Program-made: the position numbers and the translations under genes | Source of the DNA: Rosa chinensis | Taxonomy: Eukaryota; Streptophyta; Magnoliopsida; Rosales; Rosaceae | Length of the DNA stretch: 64,000 nt | Reading direction: 5' to 3' | Assembly: GCF_002994745.2 (NCBI RefSeq) | Contig: NC_037092.1 | Coordinates: 5,260,501-5,324,500 of the forward strand | Part shown: positions 21,812 through 34,789 of the stretch, piece after piece | How the letters are laid out: each line of letters opens with the position of its first letter | Position numbering within the stretch: the first letter of the stretch is position 1 | The notes under the pieces: model-generated | Databases searched by the model: none | Seen by the model: only the letters and a program-made list of their open reading frames with translations | Told to the model about the DNA's origin: nothing

Positions 21812-23850
21812 TAAGGGTAAAGAGAAAATTTAGTGTGTTTTAGTTTTGGTTGTTGTAGTCTACATGTTAAGTTCAACTATCTTTTTTTTTTTAATTTACT
21901 TGTACACTCACTTTAATAAACTAGCATAGTAGACTTTATGATCGGTATTTATCATATCTTTGTTTGCTTGATCTAGAGACATGATCCAAGTTGTAAATTT
22001 GATATATTACATCGTTTCTGGCCTCTATTAATGATAGTATCTTTTCATCTAAAAGCAAAACAAACAAAATTTGTACAGTTGTCATTTAACTCTTCTGGAA
22101 ATTTTGCCCAAAGTCGAGAGTCAAACTCTATCAGGCAATGATAGATAATACTTCAAAGTTCAAATCATGTTTTCAATCACAAAAATTTGACACACCAGTT
22201 GTCATTTGGTGGAAACTATTCTATGCACCGACGGTGCAAATGACCCAACACTTATAAGACGATCTCAACCCTTGATATTTATAATTAATATTTTTATTAA
22301 TAACCTAAGAATGTATTTAATATAATCTAACCATCCATTTATGTCGGTGCAAGTGCACGTCGGTGTACTGAATCCTCCCCAGCCATTTGGTGCTTGTAAT
22401 AAGTAAAAATATATTTATATTAAAAGGGGATATTCGCACCACCACCGAAAACCGTTAGATATAATGTGAAGGGCCGATCCCTTGCCTTTCTCTTTCTTCT
22501 AGAAGATTTAAGATCGAGAGTCAAACTCTAGTATTAAGCAATGATAATGATTTACTAGATAATACTTTAAATCATGTTTTCCATTACATAATTTTACATC
22601 ACGAAATTTAACACATCAATTGTCAATCGACCCTCCTAATACGTAAGAAGGTATCTATCATACATTAAAATAAGAAGATATTTATTATGCATTTAAAAGT
22701 GAGTTATGTTCTCACCATCAACGATAACCCGTTAGATTTAATATGAAGGGCCGGTCCCTTTCTTTTTCTTCTAGAGGATTTACGGTCGAGGGTCCCTTTG
22801 ACAGGATCGATACGGGGAGCCACTAATCGATTCAGTCCAAACTTATAATGACAAATGAGAAAACTCATAATGACAAATGAGAAATCAACGTCATTGATGA
22901 TCTATATTATTTAACGACACCGTTTTAATTCCCCTCCTCCAGACGGCATTCCATTGCAAGTAAAATATTACTGTCGCTAGCTAGAAACTTAGAAATTAAT
23001 AAAAAAAAATATCTATCCAAACAGAACTTAATAATACGAATAGTAAACTTAATTATTATTTGGAACAAGTACTTTCCGCTCTTTATGTTACCCTGCTGGA
23101 CCTGTCGCCAATTAGTCTTCTAGAAGTATGTCACTGTCATTTAGAATAGGAACAGAGAAAATGGAGAAAACAAAAGGACAGCTGATTAAAGCTTGAAAAC
23201 AGTAATACAAATCTTGAAAATGACAATATCGCTAACTTTCTCATCAACTTTTCGGTAAAAATTAAGTTTGGTTTGCTCACAAGTCGGAGAGGTTTGAAAA
23301 ATAATACACTTATGGGAGTTTTGGCATGGGGTATAAGATACTCTTGCCTAGGGCACCCGCACGGGACACGTGATGGGGAGGACCAATCACTGTCCAGTAA
23401 GGGGGGTATTTTGAGTATTTGCACTTTAGGAAGCAGGGGTAGTTTCAGAAAAGATAGAAAATTTGCTTTCTTCTATTTGGGTGGTCCTAAGGCCACATGG
23501 TGGGAAAACCCCCACCTTTTCTGGGGTACAATATGCTATTCGTATGTAAAACCTCAATGCAAGATGCTCTCACTAGTTCCGATGTTTACTAGCTTGCTGA
23601 TATAAGATTCACTTCATACATGAGATTGTAAAAATGTAACAGATTTTTAAGAATTTAGATTATTTTATTTGTTCGCCATATACGCCTAAACTCTATCGAT
23701 CATGTTATCAATTATCATTCTCTCCTTGTACACTCCAATCTTCAAGCTTCCAGGTGCTTGCATTTGTAAATTTGAAGTTTAATCAAAATGAGTTCTTCTT
23801 TAACTAGTAATGACTAATGAGAAAAGTGTTTGATGCATGAAAGGTCTTTA
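21812..23850. other. Intergenic with diverged repeats
   Basis: No gene. Related sequence blocks recur at about 22110-22200, 22500-22620 and 22735-22800 (shared gtcgagagtcaaactct and gaagggccg-type phrases). A short element-like unit with caccgacggtgca and gtcggtg ends sits at about 22215-22375. The segment at 23390-23450 resembles 55740-55800. Confidence 0.4.
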
Positions 23851-24219
23851 GAGCATCTTTAGCAGACTCTCTATTGTGACTCCTTAGCTATTTTGGAGAG
23901 TATGTTTAACTTTTTATCTATTTTTGCTACACCAGATTCCTAAGTGGCTCTCTATTATAACTTTCAGCTATCTCGCTCCTAAATATAGAGAGCGGGATGA
24001 GACTCTCTATAATTTAAAACATTCATTTTAAGCTATTTTATGTAATTTATAAATACATTTAAACTATTTAATATTCATTTAAAAATAATATAAATTAAAA
24101 ACTGATTAAAATAGAGAGCATTGATGTAGACGTAATTCTAAAGTAGCTAGCTAAAATGACTTTTTAACTATTTTAGCTAAAATTTGACTAAAAAATAGCT
24201 AGCATTGCTAAAGATGCTC
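23851..24219. mobile_element. MITE with TTA target duplication (gagcatctttagc family)
   Basis: The inverted ends gagcatctttagca and tgctaaagatgctc are flanked by TTA at 23848-23850 and 24220-24222. 369 bp, AT-rich, non-coding. PIF/Harbinger-like by target duplication. Confidence 0.8.
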
Positions 24220-24222
24220 TTA

Positions 24223-27200
24223 CCGTCTTTTCAAAAGCTAACCTTAGCTTTATAAAGGTCTATTCGATGCATGCATTCAACGTTTGTTTGTTTTGGTAAG
24301 TAAAGAATACGGCAAGCAATCTTCTTACTCGGCGGGTCTATTTCGCGAACTTGCTTGTCAAATTTAAAGCGGAGAGTGCGTCTAGTCTCTTCTCGAAGAA
24401 AAAAAAAGTGTCAACTTCTTGATAAGGCCATAAGGGTATCGCTCGATCACCTTCCTAAAGTGACGAATTCATTACTTTATCCAGCAAATTCTATGTTTGG
24501 TTAAATCGGAGACCTAGACGGCTAATCACATTGGTGGAAATTGACTACCCTAAGCCAAAAAAATTTCCCAAGGCCATGAGAAATTGAGAATAGGCAGTGG
24601 GCTCTGAACTTTAATTTGTCGGTGGAGATCGATTAAGATGGATCGATCGAGGTCGACCGTAAGCATGCATGAGATGAAAGCTCATTTCTCGGGAAGATAA
24701 GAGAAATTAAGCTAAGCTAGCAACCTTAAAATTCTGTGGTGCACAGTGATCTGAAAGTTCATCGATCCCATCGATCCGTGTCCAAACAGAGAAGTACGAC
24801 TCTGGTCTATGGAGTTGGTTTGAAAATTGAATGCCATGCATAGTATTGTTGGTGGTGTTTCATTCTCACAATTATATAATACAGACGATTCTAATGGCTC
24901 ACCTGCTCGTGATTTTTGGTTCATAGGTCTTCGTCTTCGTTGTAATAAAGGGCATCCAATGCTTCTGCCAGTTAAGCCCACAGTGGGAGGATTTCTCGCA
25001 GGGAATTTATTTCTTCAGAAATCTGAAACCATCTGCCATGATAAGACTAGACTCTACCTTAAAAAATTTCATCAACTTCAGAGAATTATATAGGTATACA
25101 CATGTATATGGATCCCTTTCCTTCTCTCGTGGGATCTATAGTAGTGTTTGTTTCATTCATGAGAAGGTGAAGCATTAAGCATTACTTTGCTAATTGGATA
25201 GTCGAGATTCGAGACTGATAGTTTTCTAGTAAAGTTTGAAACCCTAGAGAGGATACTAGTAATATATGTACGTACGTACATGTATATTTCGTTATCGCTC
25301 CTTTTCTGATCTCCATATCTACAAGTAAACAAAGCTTACACATGCAATGATGCAAACATGAACGTACATGCACAAAGCTTATGCTTACAACAAAATTTAC
25401 AATATAATTATAGTTGTTTTTAACTTTGTTTGACAACAAAGCCTCTTCCTAGAGGACCTAGACTAATACCAAGGGCAAAAGATATATAATGCAATAATAG
25501 TATGTACAGGTAAAAGACTTCTCTAAATAATCAACTATTGATATGATACATCCTATGAGAATGTCTGTCTAATTAGAAATGAGCGAATTGTATAATGGAC
25601 TCAGATATAAACAAATAGAAGACCATAACTTTGTGTAATTCACATTGCATATAAGATTTTGCTTTTGTTGATGTTTGTAGGTTACAACTCACAAAATATT
25701 GGAATTGGTAATCTAGAAAAGTCTAGGTTTTCCAATTTTGAGGTTTAAACGAAGTTTAATTACACCTACTACATGTCTTATAGTAAAAAGTTTGCCGGGA
25801 CCAGGTAATCCAAATGTTCATTTTCTAGTAAAAAAAAAAGATAACAATATCTTCTATTATCAAATTTATGGGTCAATTGTTAATTTCTTATCCCACAAGT
25901 AACTACTAAGATGATGGATCCAAATTTGGTAAAATCCATCAAGTAAAAAAACAAAAACAAAATGCATTTCTTAGTAGTTATATATGGATTTCTTACTTAG
26001 GTATGACACTGCAATAGTTGATAGTTACAATGGCTTAAATTATAGTAGTCATTTATAAAATCACTTCTTAAGGTTCTAGAATGAAAATGAGTTTGGTCAA
26101 CAATATATTACTATAAAACATTAGCAACTACGTGGTGTAGCTGTTTCAATTCATCTAAGATACCCAATTATTGCAATAAACTGACACAATAATTCATTAA
26201 TTTTTGTACCAAAAAAGAAACCCATTAATTATTTTCATTATATGGCTAAGAAATTGAAAAAAGGAAAAAAAAAAGCATAATTCGAATTTTCATATGAGTC
26301 CCCAAGATCAACAAGGGTCCCCTGTATTTCAATAAACTGACACAATAATTCATTAATTTTTGTAACTAAAAAAAAAACAAAACCGTTACTTCTTTTCCAT
26401 ATATGGCTAAGGAATTGAAAAAGAAAAAGAAAAGGCATAATTTCATTTGAAAATTGAGTCCCCAAGATCGAGAAGGACCGGCGGCTTGTTCTAAGAATGG
26501 TCCTACACGTTAGACTTGGTAATTAGGCCCACTAGGCCCATCTTAGTTGTCCTCATTAAGAAATTAAGGTCAATTATAAGTGCGTGTACAAAACGACACG
26601 GATTGTCAATTATAGAAAATAAAAAAACAGGAGAAACAATTAAATCGTGAGATTTGGTTGGACAAGAAAAAGGTTCCAGAGCGAAAGGACTTTGGAGTAG
26701 AGGAGTCTTAGACTCTTAGACCACTGGACTAGTCTCTGAGCTTCAACTCCACATTCCTGCTTTGATTTTAATTCGCTAGTTTTTCTTCACTGAAATTTCG
26801 CGAGGTTGAGAATTTGGAAACGTATACCTTTCTAATTTTTCTTTCTCATTTGTAGAAAATGAAAGTTGACTACGAGTCTACGATGTTTACTTTTGAGTTT
26901 TGAATTCGTCTATTCACTTGGGCTAGCATAAGGTCACATCCATGCACTAACAAGTTGCAATTGGACCGACGCAGCCCGTCTTTATCTCTCTCGCCGGAGC
27001 TTCTGTCCATTGCAGCCTTGGTCTCCGAATACACTGCTCGGCAACCGATGTTGTACCGCATGCGATGTGTTTTCTACGTGAAGGATGCAGAGTGTGATAA
27101 ACTAATTAACACGATAACTTTTGTGAGTTTTGTCTAAATGAGTAATATCTTTCAGCCTTCGAATAGACGAATATAACACAGTAAGTATAATGATAATATA

Positions 27201-27838
27201 TTATAGCTTTGTTACGTACAATATATAACAATTTTTTTTTTTATATTTTAGAGAATAGAATGCCTCGTATATACACGTTTAAAAACTCAAATCCCATCTT
27301 TAAAATAATGTAAAATAATTTTACCAAATGTGAGTGTTAAAATGAATATTGAATCCAACTAATAGCTAATTTATGAAATCCACACTTTCTAAACATCATA
27401 ACACAATGTGTTCTTTCTATTTGGAGGAGCCTAAATTTGTTGAAAACAATTGTAATTCAAAGTTTCAACTCATTTTAATTTCATCTTGGCTTGGTCCTGA
27501 ATTTTCATAGTTTTAGGTGAATTACTTATAGAATATTCTGTCTGTCGCCCTAAAAATATATACACACACTTGAATGCTTGTGCTAGTATAAAAAAAAGAT
27601 TAGATTTTTTTCTCGTCCAATTAGTACTAGAAATTGATGCTCTATAAATTAAACCACCTTTCGAGGATTATTTAGCCAAAGAAAAACCAAAGTTCTTTGG
27701 AAATCTAAGAGTACCAGTTGAGAAATCTAAAGGTTGGTGCCCACAGTACCTCTGCTCCCTTATATGTGCATCATCTATCGGAATAATGGGAATTAAGTAT
27801 GGGTTCACAGAATCACAGATATTTTCCAGAGTAGAGAG
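24223..27838. other. Intergenic, no gene recognised
   Basis: AT-rich. Open frames at 24827-25093 and 24712-24981 overlap each other and match nothing I know. The only clear structure is the tandem duplication at 26174-26485. Confidence 0.4.
26174..26485. repeat. Tandem duplication, 156-bp period
   Basis: The anchor caataaactgacacaataa begins at 26174 and 26330. Both copies end with a gagtccccaagatc motif. The copies have diverged by small indels in A-runs. Confidence 0.85.
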
Positions 27839-28915
27839 ATGGGTGTATTTGGGTCCAGACGCTTTGCCCGCTGGTTCTATTCTAATGAGAGTATTGTCAA
27901 CCGATTAGGGTTTTATCAGGAATTAGATGGGCATAATATTGAGAGTGCAATCTCAGCAGAAACAAATTATTGTTTGGGATTGGGAATCTAAAACTAGAAA
28001 ATTCTCTTATGATTCTGGCGACTTCAGATTAAATGTTACCAAGATGATGCCTCTCAGTGATGACAAGAGAATAGCAGCTGGTTCTTGGGATGGTGAAGTG
28101 AGGCTAGCTAGGTGAAATCTTGGAGGATGGTCGAGTTCATACAAACAACTTGGTAGTTACGAGTATGGGGTTCGCAGTCTCGCTGTCGAGCCTGGAACCC
28201 TCATATATAGTCTTTATAGCTGTACGTGGTGCATGAGAACGGCTTCGTTAGACAGTTTGATCTGCGAAGTAGTTCTTCTAGAGAACTAGTGCATACTGTG
28301 CATTGCTCCCGGCTGTCATAGGGAAAACAAAATCCGCGGCAAATGGCGTTGAGTGATATAGTAATCGACCCAAGGAATCCATATTATTTTTGCATAGGAG
28401 GTACCGATGCATATGCACGTACGTGTCTATGACATCCGAAAAAATCAGCTCCAGGGAGATGAGCCAGTGGACATATTTTGCCCAGACCACCTGGTTGAGA
28501 CGAGCAGGAGTTGGTTCTCTGGGTTGGCTTACTCCCAAGTCAGGTGAACTAGCTGTGAAATACTATAATGATCTCATTTATCTGTTCAACAAGAATATGG
28601 AAGACAATGGCAAGCCACAAGTGTTTCTTGGACATAGAAATAGAGACACGATAACAGGAGTGAGCTTCCTTGGCCCAAATGATGATTATGTCATGAGTGG
28701 GAGTATGTGTGGCCATGTATTTATTTGGAAGAAGAAGGAAGCTAAAGTAATTCTTGTTATCAAGGATACATCAGTTCAAATTGGGCCTCATACAAATTTG
28801 CCTATTATTAATTGCAACTTGTCGTGGGAATGAACGACATGTAAATGTAAATCTCTGGGCTCCTTCCACAAATGATGATCATTCCCTCAACGTAGAACAA
28901 CTTATGGACTCCTAA
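27839..28915 (+). pseudogene. DCAF8-like WD40 repeat gene copy, broken
   Basis: Successive frames match the plant DCAF8-like order: RRFARWFYSNESIVNRLG, then KQIIVWDWESKTRKFSY and SWDGEVRLA, then DIVIDPRNPYYFCIGGTD, VYDIRKNQLQGDEPVDIF with CPDHLVETS, FLGHRNRDTITGVSFLGP with GHVFIWKKK, and NLWAP. The family binds DDB1-CUL4 as a substrate receptor. Here the first repeat is largely deleted (GHN joins directly to KQII), and at least four frameshifts or stops must be crossed. No introns are visible, so it may be a retrocopy or derive from an intron-poor parent. A second copy lies at 53.2-54.2 kb in opposite orientation. Confidence 0.7.
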
Positions 28916-30422
28916 TAGGAAACTAAATGAAAGAGCCCCCGACCGTTGTTTTTGCCCAGAATAAGAATTTAAGATATGGAGATTCAGGCGCAGCGGCGAA
29001 TGGGGAGATATTTCCCTAGAGCAGGACTGTAACAGTTGTTTCTTCCTAGCTAAGTAGATCATTCATTCGAGATACTAAGAAGATGATCCAAAGGAATGTA
29101 ACAGTTGTTTCTTCCTTGCTCATTGTCATTGGGATTCGTCTGGATATAGTAATTCGTAAGGAAATGCCAAGGACTGTAACATTATATTTGTTTGCTGTAA
29201 TATTATGTCCCTCTCCTTTTACCCCAGACAATTATTTGTTTTGGTCAATAAGCTCCAGATAGCCACCCAGTTGCGTCACCATGGCGTAGAAGCATAAGGG
29301 TCAACAACATTCCAAGGACGACGGGAAAGGGAAGGAAGTTATGTCAGTCTCAGCGAGAAAACTTGTATCTATGTTGTGGGATATCAATGAAGTCCTTAAT
29401 TTGAAAAGCAAAGTTTCTAAAATCAGAGAGGAGGTGGGTATTGCTCAAATGCCACCAAAATTGTCAGTACCCTTTTTTTATCTTACTATTATTCTGATAA
29501 TTTTGATAACATTTATGTTCGTGTTTTCATATTGGATAGTAATAGTAACACAAAAGTCATATTTCATGTGATGAATGAGTGTTAAATTTTGTGTATACGA
29601 ACTGTATTTAGTTTCTCTAAGTTCTTCAAAAGAACTTTGTTCGTGTTGATTATTGAAGATTTAATTAATTGTTACTTGCTATAATGGACAGATGGAGATA
29701 TGTCCGAGGATTTATATATATTCTCATATCTGCAACCAACTAGATTGAGGTGTTGGGCATTCAAAGATCTGAGTTCGATCATTTCAGACGAACAAAGGAG
29801 TTTTTGCTCAATATTGGTTTTGTTGGGTGTTTGAGTTTTGCTGGATTTAATTAACAAGGGTATTATTGGATATTTGCTAGGTGTAGTTAGAGAGATTTTA
29901 TAATTTTGCTGGTTTAAAAATATTTGCTGGGTGTACTTAGATATTTGCTGACTACATTTAGAAAGACCCTAAATATATTCCAAGCTTCAAGTATGACATA
30001 TTAAATACGATGATAACATCCTGTAACTTCACTGCAAACATACGATAACAAAAATCACTAAAAATTCAAATCTCTTCATGAAAATAACGCAAAGTAGTTT
30101 TACCAAATGCCAGTGTTTCGACAATAATTATTTAACAACTTGATTATCCAACTTGTCAATAAAAATTGGTCCTATGCCCCATCTCATAAGCTCTAATTTA
30201 AAGTCAATATAAATTTTTGTTAATACTTTCTAAACACCAAATCCAATATAATTTTTTCAATTGGAAGAACCTAAATATATTCGAAAAAAAAATATATAAC
30301 AAAGTCAGAAAAATTAATATTATTCAAAGTTCGAAGCCGTTCAAATTTCAATTTTTTTTATAGGCGCTAAAATTACAAAATTTTGATTAATTGCACAATA
30401 TTCTAAAAGTCACGGCCACGTC
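28916..30422. other. Intergenic; promoter side of the ASY4-like gene
   Basis: It holds a short direct repeat (gtaacagttgtttcttcc at about 29028 and 29098) and the coiled-coil gene fragment at 29281-29440. The rest is AT-rich DNA without recognised features. Confidence 0.4.
29281..29440 (+). pseudogene. Fragment resembling the N-terminus of a plant coiled-coil protein
   Basis: The frame reads KHKGQQHSKDDGKGKEV then SARKLVSMLWDINEV. It resembles the SARKLAATLWEINE motif near the N-terminus of a plant coiled-coil family (At1g50660-like, from memory). There is an in-frame stop at the third codon after the ATG and no continuation. It is probably an exon fragment moved by a transposon. Confidence 0.3.
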
Positions 30423-30430
30423 TATAAATA
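30423..30430 (+). promoter_or_regulatory. TATA box of the ASY4-like gene
   Basis: The motif tataaata lies 133 bp upstream of the start codon at 30563, placing the transcription start near 30455 with a leader of about 110 bp. Confidence 0.55.
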
Positions 30431-30562
30431 CTAGCTTCACTATTCAACCCTCATTTCAAAATTTTGATTAACAGAGCCAAATTTTGAGCGGGCGCTTCTC
30501 TCGCTCAAAGACCTTCTTCAACCTCCAAACCAAACGCTAGAGACCTCCAAACCCTAGCAACT

Positions 30563-32449
30563 ATGTCCACCGCCAAAGCCACCACCAGGAAGAGGCGCGC
30601 GGCCGAGTCCGAGCTTGCCAAATCGGCCAACCTCGATCTCGATCTCGACCTCTCCAGGTTCGTTTTCCTCGAATTCCTTCGTTTCTTTTGGCTTTCGCTC
30701 ATGGATTTGGCTGTGGATGTCGTTTGATTTGAGAATCCGGTGGAATTTTTTTTGCAGTGATATCAAAGGAATCATGTCGGCTCTGCAACAGATCCGAGAG
30801 AAGGCGCACAAGGACGGACTCAAGAAGAACGAAGAGACCATTTCCAGGTCAGGATTCGAAACGTTTCTCTCTTGATTTGACTACATTAGCTCAGAAATTC
30901 GAAACTCTAGCTTTTTTGAGTAATTCCTTTACTGATATGCGTATCAATTCGAATTTGTGTTCGTTTATCCCCCAATTTTCAAGTTCCGTTTCCAAATCCC
31001 TTGCTTTTTTGTTTCCGTGCGTTTAAATTCTGATAGAATTGATGATGTTGAGTTCGTAATGTTAGGTCAAACCTGCTTAACAATGCCTTGGTCTTATATC
31101 AAAAGGTTCAAATATCGATGAGGTTTTGCTTGCAGTTTCGGTTCATGTAGGATTTAAATCGAGATAACTAAATTGAATCAGGCATAGGTTTTATTGATTT
31201 TGCATTGGAGTTTCCGAATACTGTTTCGTAGTTACTATTTCTGTGTTTGTGTCACAGTGTGGCTTCTGAAGTCAGGTTTGTGATTGATGAACTGAAGTCG
31301 AAAGTTGAGAAGGACAGGTAAATGAAAAGTCCTAGAGCTCACTTTGTGCGGCTGTTTGCTTTAGCTGGTGAAATGTGTGTACTAACTAGGCGCTTTTGCA
31401 TTACTCCTCACTGTCAGGCAAAGTTTCGCGAAATCACTTTCAAAGAGCTCAAAAGAGGTTTGTGGAGAATCTGTGATGGACTGTTTTTCTGATTGTTTAG
31501 TTTGATTGAATTTTGCTTTAGTGAGTTATTTGAGTGTACACGCAGTGTGAGAATTGCTTGAAGACTGAAACTACCAAGTTCCAAGCAGTTTACGAGAAAT
31601 TCTGCAAGGATCAAGCGAACCATCTACAATCCCTGAAAGGTATTTCCTAGCTTGTAGTTTAGTATTCAGTATGGATTTCTGTGCAGGTAGATTGTGGCTG
31701 CAATTTGTGACAATTACAATTGGATAGGTGATCCGGCTACCAGTAATTGTGATATTCAATTAGATAGTGACTTGTAGTTTATGTATTCATATAGTTATGT
31801 CAGTGAGTGACAAATTAAGACTACCAAATCTGCAATGAAGGTCTTGCAATGATCAATTATGATAGACTTGATTCCATTAAGCATTGTTATTCTATTTCCT
31901 CATAAGGATTTGTTTCTGTTGAGTCATATTGCATCGATGGCATCAAGCAAATCAGCGTCTTGTTCTTGCTAGCTAATTGAATAAGGATATGGTTGATTTG
32001 AGTTAAGAGCATGTTTCCTGTTCATGTCATTTGACAGGTATCATTTCAAACTTTGAAGAAGAGAAGGAAAGGCTATTCACTCGATATGAGCAACTCAGTA
32101 AGCAACACAACTTCCCTTGTTGTTTATACTGTATAGGGAAGTATATTTACTCTAATGTTGTGAGGGGCTGATACTAGGAAAGAGAGAGAGAACTATGATA
32201 TCAGAGCATGAAAAAGCTTGCACCGATAAAATTTCCAAGTTAGAAGAGTCTCTGAAAAAGAAGAAGCAGGTACTGTTTCTCTCAGATATACAGATCTATC
32301 TGTGTGTGATTTGCATAAACATGTCTTGAATACACATCTTCTGTTTTCCAACTCAGGACAACAAAACTTTCAGCGTTTTGAGGAAAACTCTTGGTTCATT
32401 TCTGGACGATGATGCTTCAGATGAAGAAGGCGTCCGACTTGATGATTGA
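30563..32449 (+). CDS. ASY4: Coiled-coil protein, probable meiotic chromosome axis protein ASY4
   Basis: Eight exons: 30563-30657, 30758-30847, 31258-31317, 31418-31457, 31546-31639, 32038-32097, 32178-32269 and 32357-32449. All junctions are GT-AG and in frame, giving 207 aa. The protein has a basic N-terminus (TTRKRRAAESELAKSA), a nearly continuous coiled coil from about residue 35 to 185 (GIMSALQQIREKAHKDGL; EEEKERLFTRYEQLRKR) and an acidic C-terminus (DDDASDEEGVRLDD). The length and layout match Arabidopsis ASY4 (about 212 aa), a small relative of the ASY3 coiled coil that works in the meiotic axis for synapsis and crossover control. Exons are short and evenly spread. The gene model is firm; the ASY4 name rests on memory of length and composition. 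Confidence 0.75.
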
Positions 32450-33034
32450 ATTTGCTTGATAATGCAAATAGATAGTACTACAGGCATCCTATTAGAGCTA
32501 CTTGGTACTCAAAACAACAGTGGAGTAGTTTAGTTTCGGGCTTACCTAATTTCCGCCAAAAGATTCTTAATCTCTTGAACAATTTCTATATGGCTTGGTA
32601 TATATATATAGTGCTGCTATAGGTAAGAAATTCTCTTTCTCAAGTTCATTATGGTCACTATGGCAGTGAACCAAAGTACTTGCTGCTGACAGTTCCTAGT
32701 AGTTATGATCTAATTGCTTTGACTTTCAAGAGTGCATATCTCTTCGTAATAGCAATTACTTAAAACCTAATTTCATAGATGGAAATCACCTTTGTTTCTG
32801 TATGTGACCTGTAAGTAACTTTTCAACTGATCAGTTAACATATGTCAAATCCATCCATCGAAAATATTTCAGAATTATTCAACAAACTAGTTTCAGATAG
32901 AGTACCACATTCTTTAAGAGATAAGAAAAAAGGATTACACTAATCAAAATCAAAGTTTCCGAAATAAGAGTGATACATTGTTTGATCGACTTTCCCTATA
33001 TACAATTTGCACATATGTGCCTCATATAAGCTGC
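32450..33034. other. Convergent 3' flanks of the ASY4-like and LOL2-like genes
   Basis: The two genes point towards each other here. The stretch holds 3'-untranslated and intergenic DNA, with a short TA run at about 32602-32611. Confidence 0.6.
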
Positions 33035-34789
33035 TTAGTGAACAGAATTGGATGGAGGAGTTGGTTGTCCTTGTTGAGCAGACCATGGAGGGCGCATGTT
33101 GTGATCCTACAGAGGAACATTTCACATCAGTCATAAATATGAACAATGCAGTTGGATTCTGATCCATTTGCAATAACAATATCCTCACCAAGCAAAAGAT
33201 AGAAATTCAAATACCGTCTTCTTTTTTTATCAAGGAAACCAGCCAGTACAAACTATAAACAGATCTTTATGGAACTAAAAGTTGAACCTATACTAGTAGG
33301 TTAAATAGCTTTTAGTTTTACATATGAACATATAAAAGGTGTGTCCATATAATACTGAGTTTACCCGCCAGAGTTGTCCTGAATTTGAACCTATTGGAAC
33401 TGATACTTACAAATGCATTAATAACAATCAGTATGTTATGACATTGCATCTATCTCTTTGAAAGTAAATGGTTCACTTACCCTAACTTCTGTCACAAAAC
33501 TGCACGAGGAACACCTAACGGATAGAGCTCCATATGGGTACATCAGCAGCGTTGTACAACTGCCGCATTTGACTTGGCCAACCTGATGGGCTGATAAAAA
33601 GAGATGAAGTCAAAAACTAGACCGTATTGCCTTAAATGACAGTAATCACCATACAGCATACTTTGAAGAGCCTAAAATGGAGCTTTACTAAACAGACAAT
33701 AGGTTCTGAAACTGTGATAATTGAAACCAACATGATACACCAGACAAGCAGAAGAATTCAAAACCCATGCATGAGAACTGTATATCATGGAATGTCAATT
33801 TAGACCTCAATCAGCTTAACCCCATGACTAACATTACACTAAGCACTTCAGCATTGCACACCAGAAACGAAACTCGGAAATGACAGAGCACATTTTACAA
33901 AATGCATTGACGGTAACCCATTACCACTACATATATTGCAAAACAGGCACTCCCAGGGATTGCTCAACTCAACACATCAGATCAACTTCTGGCAATTCGT
34001 ACGGGCTAGAATGCAAAATGAATGAACAGTAAACAAATTCACAATACAGTGAGAAGAACCATTACATTGTGAGCTAAGGAAATGAAAGAATGAGACTGAG
34101 AACAATAACCGATAACCAAGTGAAAGAGGAAGAGAGACAAACCTTCTAGCACAAAGTTGACAGTCTGACAGCATGAGCATTGAACATGCTTGGCTCCTGG
34201 TGGGTATGTAAGCAGGTGGCGGCAAGATCCACACACCATTTGAGCTATTTCTACATCAGAAATCCACAATTACAATGTTCACCATGTGAGCTTTCACAAT
34301 TTACTAAACCCGAGAGCATTAAGGCTCTATAGAACATTCCACTATAGTACTTTCAATCAGGTAGCCATAGAGCATGATAGTTTGAATCCAATTCTTTATG
34401 CTGATAGCAATGTATTACAACCAAATGGACTCTCACATGCTTCATTACCAATAGTAGTAACTCTCACATTCTCAAAAAAAAATAGTAACTCTCACACTAT
34501 ATTTCCATAAAAAAATATATAAAAAAAAAATCCCCAATCTATAGATTCTTTGTTGCTAACATATATTGAAGAGAAGTACACAGAACTTTTCAAGTTTCAT
34601 ATATGAGAAAACCCAGATGAGATGAAACCCAGCATTCGGAACAAGAAGACAGTGTTAACAAGATTGCATAATCGGAGATAATAAGTTGGCCGAGAACTGA
34701 CCGGAAAGTGGTGGCGGTGGTGGTTGTGAAACGATGGGTTGGGCCTCCGGCGGTGGCGCTTCGTCTGCTTGCTGCACTTTGGTCTCCAT
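33035..34789 (-). CDS. LOL2: LSD1-type zinc finger protein LOL2
   Basis: Four exons: 34702-34789, 34143-34250, 33481-33590 and 33035-33106, all GT-AG, encode 125 aa. A Pro-rich N-terminus ([19 protein letters not shown]) precedes two LSD1 zinc fingers: C36, C39, C54, C57 ([21 protein letters not shown]) and C74, C77, C92, C95 ([15 protein letters not shown]). The tail [11 protein letters not shown] matches the LOL2 C-terminus. LOL1 and LSD1 have three fingers, so two fingers plus this tail favour LOL2. LSD1-family proteins are scaffold or transcription regulators in cell death and defence; LOL2's own role is little known. The protein is slightly shorter than the Arabidopsis one, mainly in the N-terminus. 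Confidence 0.9.

Noticed and set aside
23137..23605. A gene in the 23.1-23.6 kb region
   Set aside because: Opposed frames overlap, and the sequence is shared with the transposon-flanking DNA at 55.7 kb.
24712..25093. A gene at about 24.7-25.1 kb
   Set aside because: Open frames occur on both strands over the same bases and neither resembles a known family or has splice support.
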